This document shows positions 41,255-49,565 of a stretch of DNA of 64,000 bases, one piece after another. The notes under the pieces are model-generated. The model saw only the letters and a program-made list of their open reading frames with translations. It was not told where the DNA came from and made no database searches. The stretch lies in assembly GCF_004762045.1 (NCBI RefSeq), contig NZ_SJOM01000007.1:5197798-5261797 (forward strand), in the 5' to 3' direction. The stretch comes from Mycobacterium sp. DL99. Its GTDB lineage: Bacteria > Actinomycetota > Actinomycetes > Mycobacteriales > Mycobacteriaceae. Position 1 is the first letter of the stretch, and each line of letters begins with the position of its first letter. The translations under genes were made by a program, and so were the position numbers.

Positions 41255-42060
41255 AGCTCGCGCCGTGACGGCGCCCCCGGGTTCGCCGCGATCACCTGGG
41301 CGCAGGCGTCCTTGACCCGGATCCCATCGGCCGCCAGTTCCTCGACCTCGGCCACCAGGTCGGGCAGTTCGACGGTCGGGGTGCCCCCGGCCAACACCAC
41401 GGTGATCTCCCCCAGCACGCCGTCGGCGGCCCACTCCGCGAGCTCGCCCAGACTGCCGCGGCGGATCTCCTCATGCGTCTTGGTCAGCTCACGACACACC
41501 ACGGCGCGCCTCGACGGGCCCAGCATGTCGACGGCGTCGCGAAGTGTCTCGGCGAGCCGGCGCGGGGATTCGAAGAACACAGTGGTGCGCGGTTCGGCGG
41601 CCAGCGTCTGCAGCCAGGCCAGCCGGGCGGCGTGCTTGCGCGGGGCGAAGCCCTCGAAGCAGAACCGGTCGGAGGCCAGCCCGGACACCGCCAGCGCCGT
41701 CGTCACCGCACTCGGGCCCGGCAGGCAGGACACCGGCAGATCCGCCTCGGCGCAGGCCGCCACCAGGCGGTAGCCCGGGTCGTTGATCAACGGCATACCG
41801 GCGTCGCTGACCACCAGTACCGTCGCACCCGCCGCGATCTCCTCCACCAGGCCGGGCACGCGGCTCGCCTCGTTCTGGTCGAAGAAGCTCAGGATCCGGC
41901 CCGTCGGCTGGACGCCCAGCGACTGGGCCAGACCACGCACGCGTCGGGTGTCTTCGGCCGCCACGATGTCGGCCGTCTGCAGTGCCTCGACCAGCCGCGC
42001 GGACGCGTCGTCGGGCCGGCCCAGCGGCGTGGCGCCGATCAGTAGTTTGCCGGGTGTCAC
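41224..42060 (-). CDS. rsmI: 16S rRNA 2'-O-ribose C1402 methyltransferase RsmI
   Basis: 278 residues, starting GTG at 42060. Tetrapyrrole-methylase fold: KLLIGATPLGRPDDASARLVEAL, VAAEDTRRVRGLAQSLG, VLVVSDAGMPLINDPGYRLV, LPGPSAVTTALAVSGLASDRFCFEGF and FFESPRRLAETL. It methylates C1402 in the 30S decoding centre. Divergent from pmt with 24 bp between, and its last 10 codons overlap pabB tail to tail. Confidence 0.95.
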   Translation of the reverse strand: MTPGKLLIGATPLGRPDDASARLVEALQTADIVAAEDTRRVRGLAQSLGVQPTGRILSFFDQNEASRVPGLVEEIAAGATVLVVSDAGMPLINDPGYRLVAACAEADLPVSCLPGPSAVTTALAVSGLASDRFCFEGFAPRKHAARLAWLQTLAAEPRTTVFFESPRRLAETLRDAVDMLGPSRRAVVCRELTKTHEEIRRGSLGELAEWAADGVLGEITVVLAGGTPTVELPDLVAEVEELAADGIRVKDACAQVIAANPGAPSRRELYDAVLRARG

Positions 42061-42084
42061 GACCGACAGCCTACGATCGCTTGC

Positions 42085-43635
42085 GTGACCGCCACCGCCA
42101 CCGAATCGCCGACGGCTGGTCGCTCGGTCCCGTTGATCAGCCCGGCGCCGCTGATTCCGGCCCCGGATTTCGGGCCGACGGACCGGCTACAGGGCTGGCT
42201 CATGACGGCCATCATCACCGCACTGGCCGCCATAAGTCGATTCCTGAACCTGGGCTCGCCCACCGATGCCGGCACCCCGGTCTTCGACGAGAAGCACTAC
42301 GCGCCGCAGGCGTGGCAGATGCTGCACAACCACGGGGTCGAGGACAACCCGGGCTACGGGCTCGTGGTGCATCCGCCGGTGGGCAAGCAACTGCTCTCGA
42401 TCGGCGAGGCGCTGTTCGGCTACAACGGGCTGGGCTGGCGGTTCTCCGGGGCGATGTGCGGCGTGGTGATCGTGCTGCTGGTGGTGCGGATCGCGCGCCG
42501 GATCAGCCGCTCCACCCTCGTCGGCGGCATCGCCGGACTGCTGCTGATCGCCGACGGGGTCAGTTTCGTCTCGGCCCGCACGGCGCTGCTGGACGTGTTC
42601 CTGGTGGTGTTCGTGGTCGCGGCGTTCGCCTGCCTGATGGTGGACCGCGACGACGTGCGCCATCGCATGCACGTCGCGTTCATGGAGGGCCGCATCGCCG
42701 AGACGCCGTGGGGTCCCCGGCTGGGCGTGCGGTGGTGGCGGTTCGGTGCGGGCGTGCTGCTCGGTCTGGCCTGCGCCACCAAATGGTCGGGGCTGTACTA
42801 CGTGGCGTTCTTCGGCGTCATGACGCTCGTGCTCGACGCGATCGCGCGCAAGCAGTACCACGTGCCGGCACCGTGGCGGGGCATGCTGCGCCGTGATGTG
42901 GGGCCCGCCGCATACGTGTTCGGGTTCATTCCGTTGGCCGTATACCTCGCGTCGTACGGGCCGTGGTTCGCCTCGGAGACCGGCATCAACCGCTACGAAG
43001 CCGGCCAGTCCATCGGCGAGAACGGCATCATCCCGCTGCCCGACGCCCTGCGGTCGCTCTGGCACTACACCTATGCCGCTTACCATTTCCACGCCGGGCT
43101 GACCAACGCCGACGGCAACCACCACCCGTGGGAATCCAAGCCGTGGACCTGGCCGATGTCGCTACGGCCCGTGCTCTACGCGATCGACAACCACGATGTG
43201 GCCGGCTGTGGCGCACAGTCCTGCGTCAAAGCCGTGATGCTGGTGGGCACTCCGGCGATGTGGTTCATCGCGGTGCCGGTGCTGGGGTGGGCCCTGTGGC
43301 GGGCCCTGGTGCGGCGGGACTGGCGCTACGGCGTGGTGCTGGTCGGTTACTCGGCCGGCTTCCTGCCGTGGTTCTTCGACATCGACCGGCAGATGTACTT
43401 CTTCTACGCCACCGTGATGGCACCGTTCCTGGTGCTGGCGATCGCACTGATCCTCGGCGACATCCTGTACCAACCCAGACAGAACCCCGAGCGTCGAACG
43501 TTGGGGCTGCTGGTGGTGTGCTTCTACGTGGCGCTCGTGATCGCGAATTTCGCGTGGCTGTACCCGATCCTGACGGGCATCCCGATTTCACAGTCGACGT
43601 GGAATCTGGAGATCTGGCTGCCGAGCTGGCGGTAG
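42085..43635 (+). CDS. pmt: Polyprenyl-phosphate-mannose protein mannosyltransferase Pmt
   Basis: 516 residues, a polytopic membrane protein with about ten hydrophobic helices. GT39-family features: the catalytic DE in the first extracytoplasmic loop (TPVFDEKHYAPQAWQML), VHPPVGKQLLS, and the large loop HPWESKPWTWPMSLRPV. It O-mannosylates secreted proteins and lipoproteins using decaprenyl-phospho-mannose. Position between rsmI and arcA matches Rv1002c. Start GTG at 42085. Confidence 0.95.
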   Translation: MTATATESPTAGRSVPLISPAPLIPAPDFGPTDRLQGWLMTAIITALAAISRFLNLGSPTDAGTPVFDEKHYAPQAWQMLHNHGVEDNPGYGLVVHPPVGKQLLSIGEALFGYNGLGWRFSGAMCGVVIVLLVVRIARRISRSTLVGGIAGLLLIADGVSFVSARTALLDVFLVVFVVAAFACLMVDRDDVRHRMHVAFMEGRIAETPWGPRLGVRWWRFGAGVLLGLACATKWSGLYYVAFFGVMTLVLDAIARKQYHVPAPWRGMLRRDVGPAAYVFGFIPLAVYLASYGPWFASETGINRYEAGQSIGENGIIPLPDALRSLWHYTYAAYHFHAGLTNADGNHHPWESKPWTWPMSLRPVLYAIDNHDVAGCGAQSCVKAVMLVGTPAMWFIAVPVLGWALWRALVRRDWRYGVVLVGYSAGFLPWFFDIDRQMYFFYATVMAPFLVLAIALILGDILYQPRQNPERRTLGLLVVCFYVALVIANFAWLYPILTGIPISQSTWNLEIWLPSWR

Positions 43636-43654
43636 GTGTGCGTTCCCCGTGCGT

Positions 43655-43699
43655 GCCGCCCGTTGAAATTGCGGCCGCCCGTTGAAATTGCGGCCGCCC
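43655..43699 (+). repeat. 19-bp tandem repeat, 2.4 copies
   Basis: GCCGCCCGTTGAAATTGCG occurs at 43655-43673 and 43674-43692 without any difference, followed by a partial copy GCCGCCC (43693-43699). It lies 20 bp after the pmt stop and could vary in copy number between strains. Confidence 0.85.
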
Positions 43700-43701
43700 A
43701 T

Positions 43702-43763
43702 CGCCGTTTTCTACGCCAGGGTTGCAAAAGCCTGGTCTAGCGACCGTGGTGTAGAAAACGGCG
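43702..43763. terminator. Nested inverted repeat between convergent pmt and arcA
   Basis: CGCCGTTTTCTAC (43702-43714) pairs perfectly with GTAGAAAACGGCG (43751-43763); inside the loop CCAGG (43716-43720) pairs with CCTGG (43731-43735). Located between two stop codons, so a two-way terminator is the simplest reading. Confidence 0.55.
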
Positions 43764-43782
43764 TCCACTCAAACGGCAATAC

Positions 43783-44988
43783 CTAGAGCAGGTCCCGCGC
43801 CGCCGGGCACGACATGCAGCGTGGCCCGCCGCGGCCCGTGCCCAGCTCCGAAGCCTCGATCGGCAGCACTTCGATACCCGAATCAGCCAACCGGGCATTG
43901 GTTTCCGAGTTGCGTTCGTAGGCCACCACCACACCCGGCGCCAGGGCCAGGGTGTTGTTGCCGTCATCCCATTGCTCGCGTTCGGCGGTGACGGGATCGA
44001 GCCCGGTGTCGATCACCCGAAGCTGCTCGATCCCCATCGCCTCGGCGGCGGCCTGCACAAAGGGCACTTCATCATCGATCCGGATCCCGGCCTCGGTGCG
44101 GTGAATGGTGAACGCCGACAACGAGTCCACGATGTTCGGGTACATCACCACCGCGTCGACGTCGACCATGGTGCACACGGTGTCCAGGTGCATCTGGGCA
44201 CGCTCCTGGCGGATCGGCACCGCCAGCACGGTGCGGGCCAGGTCGTCGTCGAACAGGCTGCGCGCCAATGCCTCCGCGCCGGCCGGTGTGGTCCGCTCCC
44301 CCACCCCGACGGCCACCACGCCAGGTCCCAGCAGTAGCACGTCGCCGCCCTCGACGGGCGCCGAGCGCGACTCGTAGGCCCGCCGGACGCCGAGGAACCG
44401 CGGATGGTGCGCATAGATCAGGTCGGTCAGCGAGGTTTCGCGTACCCGGGCCGGCAGCGCGAGCGAGGTGATGGCCACCCGCGGGCCGATCCAGAACGAC
44501 GAATCCCGGGTGAACAACAAATTGGGCAGCGGCTCGATCACGAAATCGCCGCCGTGGTGCATCAGGCGCACCAGTGACAGTTCGGCCCCGTGGAAGGGCA
44601 CCTCGTTGAAGGTCATGCCGGCCATCAGGATGTGCGCCAGATCGGCCGGCGGCAGGGTACGCAGATAGGCCGAAAGTTCCTGGGCCAATGGCACACCCAG
44701 CCGTCGTGCGTCGACGGCTGCGGAGATGCCGTGCATCCGTGCGGCACCGCTGGCCAGCGCCTCGGTCAGCAGATCGGCCAGGAGCATCACCTCCACGCCG
44801 CGGGAGCGCAGCACGGCCGCGAAGGCATCGTGCTCACGTTGCGCCTTCGCCACCCACGGCAGGCCGTCGAACAGCAGGGCGTCATTGTTGCGTGGGGTCA
44901 GCCGCTGCAGCTCCGGGCCCGGACGGTGCAGGATGACGGCACGCAGTGTGCCTACCTCAGAGTTGGAACCGAACGCGGCAGTCTCCAC
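43783..44988 (-). CDS. arcA: Arginine deiminase
   Basis: 401 residues. ArcA converts arginine to citrulline and ammonia. The fold's catalytic residues are visible: FTRDSSFWIGPRVAI, GGDVLLLGPGVVAVG, MHLDTVCTMVD and the C-terminal nucleophile Cys394 in GPRCMSCPAARDLL. No arcB, arcC or arcD is adjacent, so this is not a complete ADI operon; a role in arginine turnover or acid/redox response is possible. Start GTG 44988. It is divergent from a SoxR-like regulator, which may control it. Confidence 0.94.
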   Translation of the reverse strand: METAAFGSNSEVGTLRAVILHRPGPELQRLTPRNNDALLFDGLPWVAKAQREHDAFAAVLRSRGVEVMLLADLLTEALASGAARMHGISAAVDARRLGVPLAQELSAYLRTLPPADLAHILMAGMTFNEVPFHGAELSLVRLMHHGGDFVIEPLPNLLFTRDSSFWIGPRVAITSLALPARVRETSLTDLIYAHHPRFLGVRRAYESRSAPVEGGDVLLLGPGVVAVGVGERTTPAGAEALARSLFDDDLARTVLAVPIRQERAQMHLDTVCTMVDVDAVVMYPNIVDSLSAFTIHRTEAGIRIDDEVPFVQAAAEAMGIEQLRVIDTGLDPVTAEREQWDDGNNTLALAPGVVVAYERNSETNARLADSGIEVLPIEASELGTGRGGPRCMSCPAARDLL

Positions 44989-44999
44989 GTCATGACGTT

Positions 45000-45019
45000 A
45001 ACTCAACTATGGTTTAGGT
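45000..45019. promoter_or_regulatory. MerR/SoxR-type dyad between arcA and soxR
   Basis: AACTCAACTATGGTTTAGGT is an imperfect 20-bp dyad (7 of 10 positions symmetric), like operators of the MerR/SoxR class. It fills most of the 33-bp divergent gap, 2 bp before the soxR ATG and 11 bp before the arcA start, so bound protein could affect both. Confidence 0.45.
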
Positions 45020-45021
45020 GT

Positions 45022-45453
45022 ATGGAGACGCACGAGTTAACTCCTGGCGAGATGTCGCTGCGCAGCGGCGTGGCGGTGTCCGCACTGCACTTCTACGAGC
45101 GCGAGGGCTTGATCGCCAGCCGCCGCACATCGGGAAACCAGCGCCGCTACGCGCGCGAGACACTGCGTCGCGTGGCATTCATCCGGATGTCGCAGCGCCT
45201 GGGCATACCGCTGGCCCGCATCCGCGACGCACTGTCCAGCCTGCCCGATGACCGGGTTCCTACCAGCAAGGACTGGGCCCGACTCTCGGCCGGTTGGCGT
45301 CAGGACCTCGACGACCGCATCCTGCACCTACAACGGTTGCGCGACAACCTGACCGGCTGCATCGGCTGCGGTTGCCTGAGCCTCAAGACCTGTCAGCTGA
45401 CCAACCCGGGCGACGTCCTCGCCGAGAGCGGTCCGGGCGCATCTCGCCTCTAA
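45022..45453 (+). CDS. soxR: Redox-sensitive transcriptional activator SoxR
   Basis: 143 residues. MerR-type DNA-binding domain (LRSGVAVSALHFYEREGLIASRRTSGNQRRYAR) followed by the dimer helix and the SoxR [2Fe-2S] cysteines C113-x2-C116-x-C118-x5-C124 (CIGCGCLSLKTC). Spacing equals that of E. coli SoxR. It senses redox-cycling compounds or NO by oxidation of the cluster. Divergent from arcA across a 33-bp gap with a MerR-like dyad; the transcript may be nearly leaderless. In actinobacteria SoxR controls small sets of enzymes rather than a SoxS cascade. Confidence 0.93.
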   Translation: METHELTPGEMSLRSGVAVSALHFYEREGLIASRRTSGNQRRYARETLRRVAFIRMSQRLGIPLARIRDALSSLPDDRVPTSKDWARLSAGWRQDLDDRILHLQRLRDNLTGCIGCGCLSLKTCQLTNPGDVLAESGPGASRL

Positions 45454-45458
45454 CACAC

Positions 45459-45480
45459 TCGAACGTCTGTGCGATACACT
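45459..45480 (+). promoter_or_regulatory. SOS-like box plus -10 upstream of the AlkB-like gene
   Basis: TCGAAC-GTCT-GTGCGA (45459-45474) differs at one base from the mycobacterial LexA box TCGAAC-N4-GTTCGA. TACACT at 45475-45480 is a good -10 and puts transcription start at the ATG (leaderless). I recall the M. tuberculosis homologue Rv1000c being DNA-damage inducible. Confidence 0.6.
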
Positions 45481-45487
45481 CGCGCGC

Positions 45488-46084
45488 ATGGAGCTGGCGT
45501 TGCAAGGCTCACTGTTCGAGCACGCTGAACGTCGTCGACTCGGCAACGACGCCTGGGTTGAACTGCGCTCGGGCTGGTTGCCCGACGCCGACTCGCTGTT
45601 CGAGGAGTTGATGGACGGGATCCCCTGGCGGTCCGAAGAACGCGAGATGTATGACCGGGTGGTGGCGGTGCCGCGGCTGGTCAGCTTTCACCACCTGCTC
45701 AACGAACCGGTGCCACACCCCAGGCTCAAACAGATCCGTCGCAGGCTCAACGACACCTTCGGCGGTGAGCTCGGCGAACCATTCACCACCGCGGGCCTGT
45801 GCCTGTACCGCGACGGCAACGACAGCGTCGCCTGGCACGGCGACACCATCGGGCGCAGCCGCACCGAGGACACCATGGTGGCCATCGTCGGGCTCGGCGC
45901 GACAAGGGTTTTCGCATTGCGCCCACGCGGCGGCGGTCACGCCCTGCGGCTACAGCACCGCCACGGCGACCTGCTGGTGATGGGCGGATCGTGCCAACGC
46001 ACCTGGGAGCATTCGATACCGAAGACCACCAGCCTGGTCGGGCCGCGGATCAGCATCCAGTTCCGTCCGCACGACGTGCGCTGA
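45488..46084 (+). CDS. AlkB-like 2-oxoglutarate/Fe(II)-dependent dioxygenase
   Basis: 198 residues. AlkB proteins repair alkylated bases by oxidative demethylation. Fe(II) ligands His117-x-Asp119 (AWHGDT) and His175 (WEHSIPK) are present, with the 2-oxoglutarate-binding arginines in GPRISIQFRP (Arg187, Arg193). The upstream part has LVSFHHLLNEP and GLCLYRDGNDSVAWHGD, as in AlkB homologues. Located where Rv1000c lies. An SOS-like box upstream supports a DNA-repair role. Confidence 0.93.
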   Translation: MELALQGSLFEHAERRRLGNDAWVELRSGWLPDADSLFEELMDGIPWRSEEREMYDRVVAVPRLVSFHHLLNEPVPHPRLKQIRRRLNDTFGGELGEPFTTAGLCLYRDGNDSVAWHGDTIGRSRTEDTMVAIVGLGATRVFALRPRGGGHALRLQHRHGDLLVMGGSCQRTWEHSIPKTTSLVGPRISIQFRPHDVR

Positions 46085-46090
46085 GGGTCT

Positions 46091-46765
46091 CTAGCCTCTT
46101 ACATCGGCCACGGCGGCGCTGAGCAGATCGCGGGCCCGCTTGTCGTCCACCGGCGCCACCGGCTTGCCCGGCTCCACCAATGGGTTGGCCGTGACAATCA
46201 CCATGAACGTGTCGAAGCTGGCGACATAGTTGTACAGCTCGCCGGTGCGGGGCTGGCCACCCACCACGGTCTGCACGATGCGGTGGGTTCCGGTCGTACG
46301 GGCCCCGTCGATCTGCGGGGCCTCGACCACATCCACCTGCCCGCGCATGCCCGGGCCCAGGAATTTCACCTGTTTGCACGCATCGCCCGGGTCGTTCAAC
46401 GGGACCGGCTCAGAGGTCTCCACGGCCATCACGATGAACCGGTTGCCCGCCCCTTCGGCCGTGGTGGCGGCCATGTTGCCTTTCAGCCCCTCCGGCAATG
46501 ACTGCCCCTCGGCGAATTTCGCACAATCGGCAGGGTCGACCTTCACCCCGGGCGGCATCTTCTGCGGCGCCAGCATTTTCGGGTCGATCCCGGTCGGGGC
46601 CACATCGGTGACCTTGAATTCCGGGCCGAAGGTGGAGCGCACCTTGGCGACGTTGGCGATGTCCGCCTGGGCGGAATTCGACTGGTCCGATTGACCGCAG
46701 GCGACCAATCCGGAGGCGCAGGCGAGAACGCCGACGCTGGCGAGTAACACGTTGCGGTTCCACAT
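46091..46765 (-). CDS. DUF5642-like lipoprotein (Rv0999 region)
   Basis: 224 residues. Signal MWNRNVLLASVGVLACASGLVAC has a lipobox (L-V-A-C). The mature part shares a pattern with its upstream neighbour: KVDPADCAKFAEGQ, a cysteine pair, and a C-terminal ...YNYVASFDTFMVIVTANPLVEP... ending VADVRG. I believe this is the mycobacterial DUF5642 family. Convergent with the AlkB-like gene (6 bp apart) and second of a tandem pair on the minus strand. Confidence 0.8.
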   Translation of the reverse strand: MWNRNVLLASVGVLACASGLVACGQSDQSNSAQADIANVAKVRSTFGPEFKVTDVAPTGIDPKMLAPQKMPPGVKVDPADCAKFAEGQSLPEGLKGNMAATTAEGAGNRFIVMAVETSEPVPLNDPGDACKQVKFLGPGMRGQVDVVEAPQIDGARTTGTHRIVQTVVGGQPRTGELYNYVASFDTFMVIVTANPLVEPGKPVAPVDDKRARDLLSAAVADVRG

Positions 46766-46794
46766 CGCTCGTCAACATACCCGGCACCGCCGAC

Positions 46795-47493
46795 TCAGCC
46801 GCGTAATGCCGAAACCGTTTTCACCAGCAGGTCGGAGGCGAACGCGGGGCCGAGCGCGGGATTCGGTGAGCCGGGGTCGGTGATCACACTGACGAAGACG
46901 TGGTAGCCGCCGCCCAGATCCGCGGTGAACGTGTCGGCGTGGGATCGGGTTTCGGTGCCCCCTTCGACGGTCGTGGTGACGGCGGTGGACATCCCGGCGG
47001 TCACCGCACCCTCGATCGGCGGGGCCGTGACGGCGGTGACGGTTCCGACGGAATGCCCGCCCGACACACTCCACTGCTCACATTGTGGGTCGCGGCGCAG
47101 TTCCACGGGTACACCCGGCCCCAGCTTCGCGACGCCCGCATACACGATGCCGCCGGGCCCGGAGGCCGACCAACCCCGGGTCGGCTCGATTTCGCGGGCA
47201 GCTTGCGCCCCGCAAGCCGCCGGGTCGGCCGTCCACTCCGGGCCGAAACCCCACAGCGATACCGGGGTCGCCTGCGGTTCGATAGCCACCACCTCGTAGC
47301 CGGGCGGCAGGTCCTGGCGCGCCCGGTCGATGCGGGCCGGGTTCACCGTGACGGCACCGCCGGAGGCCTGGGGCGTTGACGACGCCGGCGTCGGTCCTGG
47401 TGCCGACCGCGGTCCGCATGCCACCCCGCAAGCCAGGGTGCAGACCAGCAGGACCGCCGGGACGACGAAAAGGCGCACGGGTTTTGATACCAC
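46795..47493 (-). CDS. DUF5642-like lipoprotein, tandem paralogue
   Basis: 232 residues from GTG 47493. N-terminus RLFVVPAVLLVCTLACGVAC carries overlapping cysteines; VAC at the second makes the best lipobox. Like the next gene it has a WTADPAACGAQA segment, a QCEQWSV cysteine, a TVTAVTAPPIEG strand and the ending LLVKTVSALRG. The gap to the second gene is 29 bp, so they are probably one transcript and arose by duplication. Function unknown. Confidence 0.78.
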   Translation of the reverse strand: MVSKPVRLFVVPAVLLVCTLACGVACGPRSAPGPTPASSTPQASGGAVTVNPARIDRARQDLPPGYEVVAIEPQATPVSLWGFGPEWTADPAACGAQAAREIEPTRGWSASGPGGIVYAGVAKLGPGVPVELRRDPQCEQWSVSGGHSVGTVTAVTAPPIEGAVTAGMSTAVTTTVEGGTETRSHADTFTADLGGGYHVFVSVITDPGSPNPALGPAFASDLLVKTVSALRG

Positions 47494-47631
47494 AGCCCGG
47501 GTTTGCTGTCGAGAACGGCCGGGGCGCTGTTTGTCAACTGATTTCTGGACGTCGACATCGCGACAAGTGTTGGGATACAGCGGAATTTAATGGTCGCAGG
47601 TCTGGTTGCCACCCACGGGACGTGCAGGACG

Positions 47632-47898
47632 ATGAAGGGCAGAACGGTGTACGGATTGGCGGGGGCGGCGCTGGCCGGCGGGGCACTGTCGGCCCTGGCT
47701 CTGGGTTTTCCCGCCGCCACACTGGCCGCGCCGTCGGGGGTCGGATCCGCGCAGGACACGGCGAACGAACTGGAACGCCAGGGCTTCGACGTCGTGATCT
47801 ACCGCGCCGGGACTGCTCCGCTGGACCGGTGCACCGTTTCGTCGGTGCGCCCGGCCCAGATCCTCGAACGAACGGTGTACCTGTCCGCGAATTGCTGA
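47632..47898 (+). CDS. Small secreted protein (88 aa)
   Basis: MKGRTVYGLAGAALAGGALSALALGFPAATLAAP is a Sec signal peptide (LAA cleavage), leaving a mature domain of about 55 residues with two cysteines (DVVIYRAGTAPLDRCTVSSVRPAQ...LSANC). The DTANELERQGFDV start followed by APLDRCTV is a recurrent mycobacterial small exported domain. ATG 47632 is chosen for the signal peptide; GTG 47647 has a better-placed AAGGG but loses the charged end. Function unknown. Confidence 0.75.
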   Translation: MKGRTVYGLAGAALAGGALSALALGFPAATLAAPSGVGSAQDTANELERQGFDVVIYRAGTAPLDRCTVSSVRPAQILERTVYLSANC

Positions 47899-48043
47899 AG
47901 GCGTCCAACGTCAGCGACCCGAACATTTCACTGCGCAAAAGATTGCGGCGGCGGACTGCGCCTTCTGCCAGCTATGACCCAGGAAAGCGTTTATCGTGCA
48001 AATCAGTTGCGCCTCACCGGGGCGTCCAACCGATTGGAGACCG

Positions 48044-48739
48044 ATGACCACCTCAATGAGGGCCGGCGGAATCGCCATCGCTGCCGTCGCGCTGGGGGTC
48101 ATGCTGACCGGCTGCGGCGGCAAGACGGTGTCCGGTACCGCGATCGAGGCGACCGGGGTCGGCGAGACCAGCACCGAACCGACGAAAGCCGGTGACACGG
48201 GCAGGCCGACGGCCGGGCACCAGTACACGATCGTCGACTACATCCGTGACAACAAGATCACCGAAACCCCGGTTCACCGGGGTGATCCGGGCACACCCCG
48301 GTTCGACCTGCCGATTCCCGAAGGCTGGGCGGACGCGACCTCGTCGGCTCCCGAATGGGCATGGGGCGCAATCGTATCCACCGATCCGGAGTTCGCCGCA
48401 GATCCGCCGTCGATCATCGCACTGATGTCCAAGCTGACCGGCAACGTGGACCCGGCCAAGATCTTGGAGTACGCCCCTAACGAGATCAAGAACCTGCCGG
48501 GCTACGAGAACCAGGGCGACGGTTCGGCGGGGGAACTGAGCGGATTCGAGGCGTACCAGATCGGCGGCACCTATGTGAAGGACGGCGCCACCCGCTTGAT
48601 CGCCCAGAAGACCGTGGTGATCCCCGGGGCCGACGGGCTGTTTGTGTTGCAGTTCAACGCCGATGGCACCGAGGATCAGATGGGCCCGCTGATGGACGCA
48701 ACTGCGTTGATCGACGAGCAGACGGTCATCACGCCATAG
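48044..48739 (+). CDS. LpqN/LpqT-family lipoprotein
   Basis: 231 residues from ATG 48044 (GGAGA upstream). Signal MTTSMRAGGIAIAAVALGVMLTGC with a lipobox (L-T-G-C). The mature domain has the LpqN/LpqT pattern (IPEGWADATSSAPEWAWGAIV...PDADGLFVLQF-like ending) and is a paralogue of LpqT at 21039. Its last 11 bases overlap the shikimate-dehydrogenase-like gene on the opposite strand. Function unknown. Confidence 0.85.
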   Translation: MTTSMRAGGIAIAAVALGVMLTGCGGKTVSGTAIEATGVGETSTEPTKAGDTGRPTAGHQYTIVDYIRDNKITETPVHRGDPGTPRFDLPIPEGWADATSSAPEWAWGAIVSTDPEFAADPPSIIALMSKLTGNVDPAKILEYAPNEIKNLPGYENQGDGSAGELSGFEAYQIGGTYVKDGATRLIAQKTVVIPGADGLFVLQFNADGTEDQMGPLMDATALIDEQTVITP

Positions 48740-49565
48740 CCGACTGCCGCGAGAAGACCGAAGCCGCGGCCACCTGCTCAGGCGTCGGCCGCACTCCCGT
48801 GTAGCGCTCGAACTGCTCTGCGGCCTGCAGCGCGATCACCTCTGCGCCGGTGATGACCGGCAGGCCCGCAGCCCTGGCCGCGGTGATCAGCGGGGTTTCG
48901 GCGGGCATGGCCACCACGTCGACCACGGCACCTGCTGCCTCGATCGTGGCCGGCTCGAATGCGCTGCGGTGTTCGTCGGGCCCGTCGGCCATCCCGATCG
49001 GGGTGACGTTGACCAGGATGGGCGCCGTCAATGTGCCGACCTCTGGCGCATAGTCGTAGCTGAGTGCCTCAGCCAGCGCGCGCCCGGCTTCGGCATTACG
49101 CGCGACGACGGTCCCCTTACGAAATCCCTTGTCCCGCAATGCTGCCCCGACCGCCTTGGCCATGCCGCCGCTACCCCGGATCAATACCGCATCGGCCAGG
49201 TCCAACCGCTCGACGAGTTCTTGCACGGCCAGATAGTCGGTGTTGGAGGCGACGAGGCGGCCGCCGGGCACCGACAGGTCGTTGACGATCGTGTTGACCG
49301 CGTCGATCGCGAGGGCCGACGGTTCGATCTCGTCGACGAGGGCCATGACGTCCTTCTTGAACGGCATCGACACCGAGCAGCCCCGGATGCCCAGCGCCCG
49401 CACGCCTCCGATCGCCGCGGCGATATCGGTTGTGGTGAAAGCCTTGTAGAGATAGTCCAGGCCGAGTTCGTCGTAGAGGTAGTTGTGGAAGCGGGTGCCG
49501 ATATTGCTGGGCCGGGCCGCCAGCGAGATGCACATCAGCGTGTCCTTGCTGAGTGGTGGCCTCAT
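48729..49565 (-). CDS. Shikimate dehydrogenase-like protein
   Basis: 278 residues. Substrate site GCSVSMPFKKDVMALVDEIEPSALAIDAVNTIV contains the catalytic Lys and Asn pattern, NTDYLAVQ follows, and the NADP-binding loop is IRGSGGMAKAV. The main biosynthetic aroE is usually with aroB/aroK; this copy is a stand-alone paralogue that may act on shikimate, quinate or another polyol. The start overlaps the pat stop by ATGA, so it is translated from the pat mRNA. Confidence 0.88.
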   Translation of the reverse strand: MRPPLSKDTLMCISLAARPSNIGTRFHNYLYDELGLDYLYKAFTTTDIAAAIGGVRALGIRGCSVSMPFKKDVMALVDEIEPSALAIDAVNTIVNDLSVPGGRLVASNTDYLAVQELVERLDLADAVLIRGSGGMAKAVGAALRDKGFRKGTVVARNAEAGRALAEALSYDYAPEVGTLTAPILVNVTPIGMADGPDEHRSAFEPATIEAAGAVVDVVAMPAETPLITAARAAGLPVITGAEVIALQAAEQFERYTGVRPTPEQVAAASVFSRQSAMA

